Positions 49,626-62,400 of a DNA stretch of 64,000 nucleotides are shown here, in pieces. Position numbers and translations under genes: made by a program. The DNA is from Corbicula japonica. Its lineage: Eukaryota; Mollusca; Bivalvia; Venerida; Cyrenidae. The stretch is from NCBI GenBank assembly GCA_038501625.1, contig JAZAYU010000003.1, positions 5,904,796-5,968,795 of the forward strand, read 5' to 3'. How positions within the stretch are numbered: position 1 is the stretch's first letter; the number at the start of each line of letters is the position of its first letter. Under the pieces are notes generated by a model. That model saw nothing but the letters and a program-made list of their open reading frames with translations. It was not told the DNA's origin and searched no databases.

Positions 49626-49794
49626 AATATGTAGTAAAAACACAACCACTATTTTAAGGAGAAAATCCAGATTTACTTAACAGAGCCCCGTTTCTCTATT
49701 TACTCAAAACAGATTGAATTGAATTGATCCTTGAAATTTCAAGAAGTGCTTATTTTGACCCATTTGCAATTCAGATTTAATTGTCTAATTTCAC

Positions 49795-50135
49795 AGGGCT
49801 TTTTTATTGGTTTTATAGCCGATATTGGTTATATTCCCAATGGCAAAACATATACTTTTTTCCCCAATTAGAGAAGAAAAATTCTCTATGGAATCAATAC
49901 AAAATTTCTGACAAAAAGCCTGTTTTAACCTGCATCATTTCATTAATAAAATGCCATAGTTTGTTAGATAATCATGTTTCTTTAATCCAGATATTATTTA
50001 TAAATGTTAAATATTGCGTAACCTTTTAATTCCCCAGTGATGCAAAGAAAATCCCAATTTCTGGCAATATGACTGAAATTTCCCAATTCTAGGGGTATGG
50101 GTCATATTCCCAAAATGGTGATTAAAAGCCCTGAT
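49795..50135. mobile_element. Small CAGGGCTTTTT-type element, diverged
   Basis: Related to 61917-62813: it shares the CAGGGCTTTTT start, a 'gccgatatt' block and repeated 'ttcccaat' motifs at both ends, and ends 'aaagccctg'. About 340 bp; an internal deletion derivative. It lies just upstream of the first DDX18 exon recognised. Confidence 0.65.
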
Positions 50136-50473
50136 ATATAATGTATGATTGTTTTGACTCCCAGAAAATGCCAGCTGTGGATCTAAGTCTTTTTTGCAAT
50201 TTCAGGTGTAAGTACCCCCCTAACACACACACACCTTTTCCTTTTTCTTACATAATGGCAAACATTCAATCACTGAATAAAATGGCCATTTCACTTCCAA
50301 ATCAACAGAATCTTGTCAAACTGAAAATTAAATATTTGATGTCTCATTTGTTGAAGTGACCATTGGTCAGTGTGAAATATAGCTGGTAGCATAGCATACT
50401 GATTAATAAAATTACTGTAATGTGAGTAATTTAAAATACCCATTATTTTTAACTATTAAGCTTTATATTTAAG

Positions 50474-53400
50474 AGAAGCGTCTGAAGAGAAAGATGAAGA
50501 TGAAATTGAAGAAGGAGAAGATGCTCAAAGAGGCAAATCTGACAGAGCAAGCTCAACAGAAAGGTTTGTTACTTCACTTAACTATTTCACCATCTGATTG
50601 TCTGTGACGTACTTGCTTTTTTGACCACTGTGTAGGTCCAATGGTTATTATGTCTCCCCCCCTCTGGGGGAGACATATTGTTTTTGCCCTGTCCTTCTGT
50701 CCATCTGTCTGTCACTCCGTCTGTCCGTCTGTCACACTTCGTTTCCGCTCAATAACTCGAGTACCCTTTGACCCAGAGCCTTCAAACTTCATAGGGTGAT
50801 AGCCCTTATTGAGTAGAAGAACCCTATTCATTTTGGGGTCAGTAGGTCAAAGTTCAAGGTCACAGTGACCCAAAGAGTGAAAACCGTTTCCGCTCAATAA
50901 CTCGAGTACCCTTTGACCCAGAGCCTCCAAACTTCATAGGGTGATAGCCCTTATTGAGTAGAAGAACCCTTTTGATTTTGGGGTCAGTAGGTCAAAGGTC
51001 AAGGTCACAGTGACCCGAAGAGTGAAAACCGTTTCCGCTCAATAATTTGAGTACCCTTTGACCCAGAGCCTTCAAACTTCATAGGGTGATAGCCCTTATT
51101 GAGTAGAAGAACCCTACTGATTTTGGGATCAGTAGGTCAAAGGTCAAGGTCACAGGGGCCCGGAGAGTGAAAACCATTTCCGCTCAATTATTCGAGTACC
51201 CTTTGACCCAGAGCCTTCAAACTTCATAGGATGACAGCCCTTATTGAGTAGAAGAACCCTATTGATTTTGATGTCAGTAGGTCAGAGGTCAAGGTCACAG
51301 GGGCCCGAAGAGTGAAAACCGTTTCTGCTCCATAACTTGAGTACCCTTTGACCCAGGGACTTCAAACTTCATAGGTTGATAGCCATTATAGAGTAGAAGA
51401 ACCCTATCGATTTTGGGGTCAGTAGGTCAAAGGTCAAGGTCACAGGGGCCTGAAGAGTGAAAACCGTTTCCGCTCAATAACTGGAGTACCGTTTGACCCA
51501 CAGCCTTCAAAATTCATAGGGTGATAGCATTTTTTGATTAGAAGAACCCTATTGATTTTTGGGTCAGTAGGTCAAAGGTCAAGGTCACAGGGGCCTGAAG
51601 AGTGAAAACCGTTTCCACTCAATAATAGGAGTTCTATTTTGCCCAGACTATTCAAACTTCATACGATGGATGTCCTTATTGAGTAGAGGACTCCTATTGA
51701 TTTTGGGGTCAGTTTGTCAAAGGTCAAGGTCACAGGGGCCCCGAAGAGTAAAAACCGTATTCGGTCAATTACTGGAGTACCGCTTGACCCAGAGCATTCA
51801 AACTAAATAGAGTAATAGCCCTTATTGAGTAAAAGAACCCTATTGATTATGGGATCAGTAGGTCAAAGGTCAAGGTCACAGGTGTCTGGGCGCAGGGGGG
51901 GGCGGCGCAGGGGGGAGACATGCGTTTTCACAAAAAACATCTAGTTTATTGAAGGTGTTTTCCAGAAGTTTATGGAAAGAATGGTAAACAGTGTATACCC
52001 TAAACAGGCATCACAGATTCACATCGCCTATTCTACACAGAAGACTATGGTAAAATTATATAACCAGTGCTTTGCATCTAAAGATGCATATTCAATGAAT
52101 TATAAGTTTGGGCCTGGAAATGAAAGCATAAATTGAAAAATTGATTGAAGATGTTTCAGAATGATTTGTCAGATCTATGTTTTATCTACTGTTTTTAAAG
52201 AGGTTATTAGCTCACCAGAGCCGAAGGCTCTGAGTGAGCTATTGTGATCAGAGGGGCACCAGATGTCCGTCGTCCGGCGTCCGGCGTCCGTCGTCCGTCA
52301 ACATTTTCTTTGTTAACGCGATAGAGGCCACAGTTTTCAACCGATTTTCATCAAACTTGGTCAGAATGTTTCTCTTGGTGGTGTGATGACCCCTATTGAA
52401 ACTGGGTCATCTTGGGTCAAAAACTAGGTCACTAGGTCAGATTAAAGCAAAAATTTTGTTAATGCAATAGAGGTCACATTTTTTATCTGATTGTCATCAA
52501 ATTTGGTATGAATATTGATATTAATGATCTCTACTCAAATTATTAAAATCATGTTCTTGAATTGCCCAGGGGCCCCGCCCTGGGGTTTTCAAAATTTTTT
52601 CTTTTAAATTCTGTTTTTAACCTTTGATTTTCTATAGTTATCAACCAGATTTTGGCACAAACTTTATACCATCTAAAAATTCAATCTTTCCTGAACAATT
52701 CATTCACTGGTTGTTCAGTGATAAAATTTGAAACAAAAATTTTAGTAGCAGAGTGAAAATTTTAAGTGACAAAATTTCAATAGTTCTACCTGTCTTCAGC
52801 TATATTAAGATGTATAAGAATGCATTATGGAGTTCAATGCTCTGGTTGCTGGTCATATTAAATGACCTACTGAACTTTCCTGCTTAGATCTGTGTTATGC
52901 AATATTAAGAACTTTGCTCTGGAAGTTTTTATAGGGTAAATTTTGACATATTCTATGAAATAATCATTTGTAATTTATAGCACTGAACATGGGCTTTTGT
53001 GAATATTTTGTTCAAATTTGTAAGTAAAGCAACAACAACAACAACAACAAATTTGAAGTACATTCACAAAATGTTCAGACTATATTAACCCTTTCATCCA
53101 TATACACAACTTTTTGCATGGGCGAACAGTGTAGATCCAGATCAGCCGGCACATCCAAACAATCTGATCAGGATCTGCACTGTTCGCTTTTTTATGTATT
53201 AGGTTATTTCTAACTAAAATGGGACCAGTGCAGATCCTGATCAGACGGCAGGAATGTGCCAGCTGATCTGGATCTACTTATTCCACCTGCGTAAAAATGC
53301 GTATATAAGGAGGAAAGGGTTATGTTGTACGTGTATGTATAAAAAATGGCTAGTTAATTGGAGGTCTCAGAACTCCAGCATGTGATTTTTTTCTAAGACT

Positions 53401-56400
53401 AGTATCAGTTTTCAGCAGTCATTTGCTTGAGAATTGAGTATGGTCTCTAGTCTCAGTTTTATTGTCTTTAGCCCTGATCTTGACCAAACTCTTTCCACTC
53501 GTACATATTTTTTTGCTATGCCAACAGTGTAAATCCAGATCAGCTGGCTTATTTATGTAGTCTATTCAGGATCTGCACTGGTTGAATTTTAGTCAGAATT
53601 AACTGAACAAATAAAAAAGCTAACAGTGTAGATTTTGTTTAGCAAAAGGGATATGCTGACTGATCTGGATCTACACTGATTGTCCATTGAAAAAAAGTAT
53701 ATATATGGAGGAAAAGGTTAAGCATTTTTGTAGAAAAGGTTTAGTCTATTAATTTCAAGCAAACTACTGTCTCAAAAGAAAACAGAGAGAAAGAGCTCTT
53801 GTCCGTGGTCAATGAATGACCTACTGAACTTTCCTGCTTAGATCTGTGTTATGCAATTTTAAGAACTTTGCTCTGGGAGTTTTTATAAGGTAAACAACAT
53901 TCTTACTTTAAAGCACTTTGAATATCAGACTTTTCTTAATATTTTATTCACTGTTTGTAATTAAAGCCCCAGCTTTAAAATTATAATAATATAAATAAGA
54001 ATATACCACTAAAAACATCATTTTTGTCCAAATAGACTCCAATTTATGACCTCTTTAACAGAACACAAAAGGTCTGGTCAAATTCTTTCTTATAGATGGG
54101 ATTTTTAAATGATATTGTTAAATTGTCATTCACGAACTTTTAAGAAGCTAAATATAATGGAGCTATATTTAGCATTTATTTTTAACGACGCGACAACTTC
54201 ATGCGCGATCTCGATTTCTGTGACGTTTCGGAAATCTTACTTTCGTTTTTAGTCGCGCGGACCAAATTTAATTCAGTAAATTAAAATTTTATTAGCCCGA
54301 ACTAATGCTGCAAATTAGTGACTATAGTTCCAAATACATGTAATATTTCATACAAGAGCGGGTTAAATTGAAGTAATGTCGCTTTAAAACACCAACTACA
54401 ACAAATTTAAAGCTAATTCTTAAAATGTTCAGACTATATTAACCCTAGATCTAGATCAGTTGGCACATCCACCCATATTATTTTATCAGGATCTACACTG
54501 TTTGCTTTTTGATTCATTAGGTTATTTCTGACCCATTGGAACCACTGCAGATCCTGATCAGATGGCACAAATTTGCCGGCTGATCTGGATCTACACTTGT
54601 CGCAGATGCATAAAAATGGGTAATTATGGAGGAAAGGGTTAAAGAGAGGTTTCAGCTGTATACAGTGTATGTAAACAAACTGGCATATAAATAGGGGGTC
54701 TCAGAACTCATGCATTTCATTTTTTTCAGTTTTTGGCAGTCAGATGCTTGAGAATTGAGTATGGTCTCTAGTCTCAGTTTTATTGTCTGTCCGCCGGTCA
54801 GTACATTATGCATTAGTTTGTTGACACTCTAGCGGTCACATTTTTGCCTCGATTGTTTTGAAACTTGGTCAGGATGTTTGTCTAAATGATTTCTTAGATG
54901 AGTTTGAATATGGGTCATCTGGGTCCAAAAACTAGGTCACTGTTACTAAAAATAGAATTTTCTTGTTAACACTCTAGCGGTCACATTTTTGCTTTGTTGT
55001 CATGAAACTTGGTCAGGATGTTCGTCTCGGTGATTTCTTGGACGAGTTCGAATATGGGTCATCTTGGTCTAAAAACAACATTAGTGCTTTTTAAAATAGA
55101 AATTTCTTGTTAACACTCTTGCCGTAACATTTTAGCTCCAATTGTCATGAAACTTAGTCAGGATGTCTGTCCCAGTAATTTCTTGGATGTTCTTAGGATG
55201 TTTGTACCAATGATTTCTTGTACGTGTTCGAATATGGATCATCTGGGTCCAAAAACTAGGTCACTGTTACTAAAAATAGAATTTCCCTGTTAACACTGTT
55301 GCTGTGACATTTTTGCTCTGATTGTCATGAAACTTGGTCAGGATGTTTGTCCCAATTTCGAATATGGGTCCAAAAACTAGGTCACTGTAATTAAAAATAT
55401 AATTTTTTGGTTAACACTCTAGCTGTCACATTTTTGTTTCGATTGTCATGAAACTTGGTCGGGATGTCTGACCCAGCAATTTCTCGGACGAGTTTGAATA
55501 TGGGACATCTTGGTCCAAAAACTAGGTCACTGTTAATGAAAATAGAATTAACTTGTCTTCCCTGTAAATTTGTTATTTCTCATTGCTTTTCAAAATAACT
55601 TGGCACAAATGTTCACCATGACAAGGCGGTGTGTCGAGTACAATACCGGTCTCAGAACTCAAGAGTTTAATTGTGTTCTTCTACAGTTATCAACCAGACC
55701 TTGACACAGAGTTCATACCATTTTAAAATTCAATCTTTCCTGAACAATTCATTCGCTGGTTGATCTGTGATTAAATTTGAAACAAACACTTTAGTAGCAG
55801 AGTGAAAAATTTTAAGTGTCTACAATTCAATATCTTTACCTATCTTCAGTTTATATTTAGAGTTGGTGCAATATTTGCTGTTAAGATATATAAGAGGTCA
55901 TTGCTCATGTTCATTGTGAGTGCCTTCTTGAACTGGAATGTTTTAGGTCAGTGTTAACTTAATTTAACAACAGAGCTTGGAGATTTGAATAAGGTAACAT
56001 TTATGTCATTTTTTACAGGTACTGACTGAATTAGCATTTTAACGTTATAGTACTTTGAAAATCGAGCTTAATAAGTATTTCATTCACTGTTTTTAAAGCC
56101 CTAACTTTAAACTTAAGTATGACTATACTATTGAACAATCATATTTGTCCATATAGACCCCAATATATAAACTCACTAACAGAACACCAAAGGTCTGCTT
56201 GAATTCTTTAGGGATCCTATTGTTTGGCAGCAGTGGCGGCGCCCCGTAGTCCCCCAAACTTTCACCTGAAACTTAATGTTGCCTATAACTTTGAAAGTTC
56301 TTGTCCTATTCACTTCATTCTTGGAATATATCATCAGCATGAACAATTTACATCTGTGACGACAAGAATGATAACTCTGGTTTCAATATTTTTTTAGTTA

Positions 56401-59400
56401 TGCCCCTTTCAAATGCAACTTTAACCTGAAACTTAATGTTGCCGATAACTTTGAAAGTACTTGTCCTATTTACTTTATACTTGGAATATATCATTAGCAC
56501 GAACAATGCCATCTGTGACGACAAGAATGATAACTCCAGTTTCAATATTTTTTTAGTTATAACCTGAAACTTAATGTTGCCTATAACATTGAAAGTACGT
56601 GTCCTATTCACCTCATACTTGGAATATATCATCAGCATGAACAATGCCATCTGTGACAACAAGAATGATAACTCCAGTTTCAATATTTTTTGAGTTATGC
56701 CCCTTTCAAATGCATCTTTAACATGAAACTTAATGTTGCCTATAACTTTGAAAGTACTGGTTTTATTCACTTCGTACTTGGAATATATCATCAGCACTAA
56801 CAATGCCATCTGTGACAACAAGAATGATACCTCCAGTTTCAATATTTCATGAGTTATATCCCTTTCAAATGCAACTCTAACATGAAACTTAGTGTTGCCT
56901 GTAAAATGGAAATTACTTGTTCAATTAATTCAACCTCTTGTTCTGACAAAGAATGACACAAAATATAGGTAAACTGAACACCCATTTTGAAAATATTGCC
57001 TTAAATGCTTGCAAATACAGTAAAACCCCTCATTACAAACACTCAATATTAAGGGCACCCCAGTATTATGGACAAGTTTTTAAAGAACGCAAATGTTGTT
57101 TTCTTCTTGATTTATACCCACAATTAAGGACAACCCGCTATTAAGGACACTTTCCCTTAGTCCCTCAGATCTCTGTTATAGAGGGGTTTCACTGTACAAT
57201 GTATGATCATCAAGTGTTCAAATGCACATACTTTTACTTATGACATACTTTTCATTGTTGCTCAATTGATTATTTTCCCTTGAAATGAGCACTATGTAAC
57301 AGTCACAAACCCTGTAACGTGAACTTCTTGAACAGTTCTTCATATGGATCATTCCAGCATTTTTTCATAGAAAGAATAATTTTACAAAATATTATGACAC
57401 AAATAACTTTTTCATTTTAAGACAGGCTAATATGATGTGAAACTTTTCGCATATATTCACCTTTAAGTGTTCAAGTGCGAACATGTTTTTCCTATGGTTT
57501 AGTTCATTAGTTTTAGGAGACAAGCAGATATTAATCAAATCTGCTAATGCTAACTTCCACAGTTTTACAGATTTTGGCATGACATTTCAACAGTTGTTCA
57601 GTATACAGTTTAGATAATTGTGCATGTCATATTTTTCATGTGAATGAGATACTTGAGCACTAATTATGGTCTCTAGTCCCAGTTTTATGCTTTTTGGCCC
57701 TGATATTCACCCAACTAGTCTTAAACTCTTTCATCATATACATGTATACACATTTTTATGCAATACCAACAGTGTAGATCTAGATCAGCCTGCTCATTTG
57801 TGTTGTTTGTTCAGGATCTGCAGTGGTAGCCTTTAATATATATATATATATATATATATAAATATATATGGAAAAAAGAGTTAAACATTTTTGTAGCAAA
57901 GGTATATTCTATTAATAACAACCAAACTAGTGCCTCGAAATAGAAAACATTATCTGCATGTATCTAATTGGTTGAAGACTAAACCCTTCTTAGAATTATA
58001 CATAAGTGTAACAGTATGAAATGCTATAATACCACAGCAAATCAAGTAGAATAATCACCTTATCAAATGTGAAAACATATCTTTGTGTGAAACTATAAAA
58101 CCCATTCTTCACATTGTTGAAAAGAAAGCTGTGTACTTGCTCTTTCCTGGAATTCTTTCCACCCTTTCATTTCATGCCTCCAAGAATCTGGTGAGCGATA
58201 GGGCCATTTGGCCCTCTTGTTATATTGAAAAGCTTTAAGAATTTCATCAGGGTGCTTAAAAAATTATATGTCTTAACCTATTGCCCTATCAGATTTGGCT
58301 TTTATCAATAGGTGAGCAGTGTAGATACACAGTGCTTTTTCAGAGATTTTTTGGGGGAAAAGGCCCCTGTCTAAATTGGGAGTGTTTTACACAGTAGACA
58401 CTGGTTCTACACAATTCAAGGAATGTAGGTTTCACAATCACTGATTATACAAACAACTTTTGTAATTTGAAGTCTCTTGATTATATGGATTCTAGTTTTT
58501 GATTTGTTTCTGTTTTATAGTAAAAAAGGTTTTTCTGTTAAAACAGGAATTTTTTTCTTGAAATTGGGAAACAGTTTTTGGAAATTGGGGAAAAAAGATT
58601 ACAATTTGGCATTGGAATTGGGGCCCAATATCGACCCCGTGAGACCAGCTGAAAAAGCCTTCATCGAGATGAGTAAATACATCTATGCCATCTGATAAGG
58701 ATCTACAATGTGGAATTTAAGATTCATTGGGTAATTTCTGTCTTAAAAGGCCGCCAGTGTAGGTTTATTACTGTATACAGATAGCACAGAAGTGCCAGCT
58801 GATCAGCATATATACATTGTTTGCACATGTCATAAAGAACACATTAGTTGGAGTATAGTGTTAAATATACATGAAACAAGTACCAAAGTTCGGGGTCAAG
58901 GGGACATTTTACTACTAAATCTATTAAAATAGTAATAACAAATTGCTTTTGTGAATAGGAGCCACTTAGATATTTGTATTGTTCAGTAATTGATTACCTG
59001 GAAGAAGAAAAAAACAGAGCTATTGTAAGTGTATGAGAAAAAGTCCTGTATATTAGATACGTGTTTTAGTGCCCCCACCTATCAAGCAAGAAGTAGCATC
59101 ACCAAATCAAATGAAGAAGAAGAAGAAAAAGAAAAGAAAAAATAAAGGTCAAATAGAAGACAAATCAGGTAATAAACAAAGTAGTTTAATACAGTTTGTT
59201 AAACCATGAAGTGTTGGTCAGGACTTTAATAATAGCATAGTTCTGCACCAGTTTGTTTAGCCATAGTGGTATTCATCCACCTAACGTCTGTATATAACAT
59301 GTCATGAACTAAATTGGGCATAATTTTACCAGACCCGAGTTTCAGTTGTTACATCATGAATTTTCCAAGAAACCCTTTACTCTATGGTACTCTATGGGAT

Positions 59401-62400
59401 ATGGCAGTTCTCCTTGGGTAAACACTGTAGATCCACATCAGCAGGAGTAACACTGTTTGCTTTTGTGTTCATTAGGTTATTTTGTGACCAAGAAGTGAAC
59501 AGTGTAGATTCAGATCAGATGGCAAGGATGTGCCAGCTGAACTATATCTGCTCTGTTAGCACAAGCAAAAACCCTTGTATACATGTATGGAGTAAATGGT
59601 TAAGAATACTATTGGCCCCATTTCCAAGGTGCCAAAAAATGCTTCTATTACGATACAACGTAATGGAGAAAACTAAAAGATTTCGCTTATTTATGATATT
59701 ATACAATGTCTTAGAGAGCTTTGGATGATCAACCAATTTATTTCAATGGTACTTCCTCTTAAAGATGTTTGTTGTTGGTGCTTGTTGTTGGTGGTACATG
59801 TAATCATACATCAGCTAAGAATTCAGTCTGGAGCAAATTAAGTTGATCCTGAAACTGCAAAATCTCCAGCACCCTCTGGCACTAGCCTTCAGGCCAAACT
59901 GAGTTATAGGCTTCATGATTACAGTGGACCAGAAACAACAATCAACAATTTTTTGAACTTTTATGACCACCTCCTTTGTTTCTAAATGTGATAACTAGGA
60001 TCTGTTTTGTAGGCACTCCGTCACTTCATAAGGGGGTTCAAGGAAAGTCGCCTATGTCATTGGGAAAGGATTTGCAGAAAAGAAAACTAGATGACCAGAA
60101 AGGTATCGGCAGTTTAGTTATTTGAAAGAAAAAAATCATATTTGTCATTAAGGTTTAATTTTTGTAGCAATATGTTGAGGTAATTAACTAATTTCAATGT
60201 CTGCATATAAACTATTATCACAAAAACGACTACAGCTACAACTTTCATGCTTGGTTCATCATCGTCACCTGAGTAAATCTGCCAATGCCCATCATTATTC
60301 ATAAGTCTTTCAACAACTCATTTCACTACTTAACTTAAGTTTTAAGTTGCATGTGCAACCTAGTTTCTCACAAACCCAATATTTACCGCTTTTAATCTTC
60401 ATACATTTGTTTGATATCATCACCTGAAAATGTCTGTGAAGTTACATGTACTTTAACTCAAACTTGGATTTTAATAATATTGTCACCTGTAGATAATTAA
60501 ATTATTTATAAATGAGTCCTAACTTAACTATTTCTAATAATATTTGGGTAAAAAAAATCGTCATATTTATAATTTAAAACTTTTAAAGAAATCAACAGCA
60601 AGAAAATCAAGCTTCAGCAAGGAGAAAGCTCAGATGAAGACAGTTCAGAAAAAAGTGACTTGGAAACCAGTCCACAAAACCAGCAACAGAGAGACAGTAA
60701 AAAACAAGCAACCAGTCAAAAGAAGGGACATAATAACACTGTTCTCAGTCAGCAAAAGGGACATAACTTAGTTATGCACGATAACGATTCAGACAGGGAT
60801 GATCAGGGCAGTGAAATAGACAGTGATAGTGATGAAAATGAAGTAGAAGTTAATGTGAAGAGAACTAAAGTTGTTAATGAGGAAAGTGATGGACAAGAAA
60901 GTGATGAAAGTGATAATGAGGCTGAGGATAGTGATATGGAAGGAGGTAATATTGGTCAAAGTGATGATGATGAAGATGATGATGACAGTGAAGATGAAAA
61001 TGATGAAGATGAGGTAGATAATGAAGAGATGGAGGAGCAAGGTGATGACAAACTTGATGATACAGAAATAAAACCAAGAGAGGAGCAGAAATGTATGTAA
61101 TAAAATACATGTTTTGAATTTGTCCATATACAGTCCAATCACAATTTTTCAGTTTAAAAATTAATTGGAATAACCTAATGGTTTGCCATTTTAGGCATGA
61201 CTATTCAAATAATATGTTGCACTATATGACTCAATTGTTAAACTCTTCAAAAGTTTTTTCATACATGTTTGCCATTGATATCATTTAATTTAATGGAGGA
61301 CTCATTTAAATATTGTTGTGTTTTTGTGTATTATCATTTGAAGAATATGTTCTTTGTGATTAGCTTTTAACTGGGAAAGCATAGTGTCAAAAAAGAGCCT
61401 TAATAATATTTGTTGTGTAAAAAGTATGTATATCAGATCCACAACCAATTGGATACATGTGTGATAGATGCAGGAGCCCAGATAATCTTTGATTGTAATT
61501 GTAGAATATACTGTAGATATTTTTATGAAACAAATATTTTTCTAATATAAATTTAAAAAAAACCAAGCAACTTGTCAGAATAAATATATATATGCAGGAC
61601 AAGTTAAGTTAATAATAATTTTAAAATTAAGTTGTCGGTTTAAAGTCTGGAATATTTGTTATGTTATTGAATGTAGTAAACATGATTTCCTATTGACAGT
61701 GCCAGGGAGTGCTGTAGGTGCTGCAATAGTGACAGATAAATCCTTTAAGAGCCTGGAGGGCAAGGTGTCTGCCAGTACCCTGGATGGTATCAGGGACATG
61801 GGCTTCACGCACATGACCGAAATACAGGCCAATGCTATACCTCATCTGTTGGAAGGCAGGTAAGACACAGTTTGTATTGAAATTCTCTAATCAAAAAAGA
61901 CATTGGTGTGGGTTAACAGGGCTTTTTCAGCCTATCTCACGGGGCCGATATTCGGCCCCATTCCCAATGCAAAATAGCGACCATTTTTCCCAATTTCAAG
62001 AAAAAAATTCCCAATCTCGTAAATTTATTCCCCTTTTGAACCGAAACGCATTTGCCTTAAAAAATGATAAACGAGAAACTATAATATCGAGACTTTTCAA
62101 GCGCGAATCGTTTGTTTATCGGCGATCTGTGAAAACTTCTTTCCGTGAAAAATGTATGTACTGGTGTAAAAACCGGTATTTACCGTAATGCAAGTTAAAG
62201 ATGGAGCGCCGCGCCCTTGATTCCAGATAACTTATATTATGGTCAAATTATGGTTTGAATATTAACAGAAATTATATTTTTATTTCGTTAACAAATGTTT
62301 TTTTTCGCGATAATCGTTCGACTGCGTACAAAACAGAATGGATGAATAAAAAATGGTATGTGCAGTACCGGCTTTTATACTGACCCGCGAAAACTAGTGA

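Larger units (their letters stand above)
48446..50473 (+). other. Presumed 5' region of DDX18
   Basis: The first DDX18 exon found starts at about 50474, and its intended start codon may lie here. A full TGACGTCA palindrome at 48467-48474 lies just outside the preceding transposon. A TIR-like element (49105-49625) and a small transposon (49795-50135) fill much of the rest. No convincing upstream coding exon was identified. Confidence 0.4.
52209..58221. mobile_element. Large composite repeat block bounded by AGCTCACC and GGTGAGCG ends
   Basis: The left end is a hairpin (AGCTCACCAGAGCC gaa GGCTCTGAGTGAGCT) followed by 'gtccgtcgtccggcgtccgg'. The right end reads 'ggtgagcgatagggccattt' and 'ggccctcttgtt'. 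These are the two ends of one repeat type I remember as very common in bivalves. Inside are 145-bp-type units at both 52320-52510 and 54840-55560, four foldback A insertions, a 160-bp tandem array and a CAGT-ended MITE. That these all lie in one expanded element is inferred from the end sequences. Confidence 0.65.

Noticed and set aside
56348..56842. 164-codon minus-strand open frame with internal protein repeats
   Set aside because: It is the translation of a 160-bp DNA tandem array. Frame is kept only because most units differ by multiples compatible with the frame; no protein family is suggested and the array lies in a repeat-filled intron.
59384..59728. 114-codon plus-strand frame in DDX18 intron 2
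   Set aside because: It covers a MITE A copy; the [13 protein letters not shown] phrase is repeat-derived.
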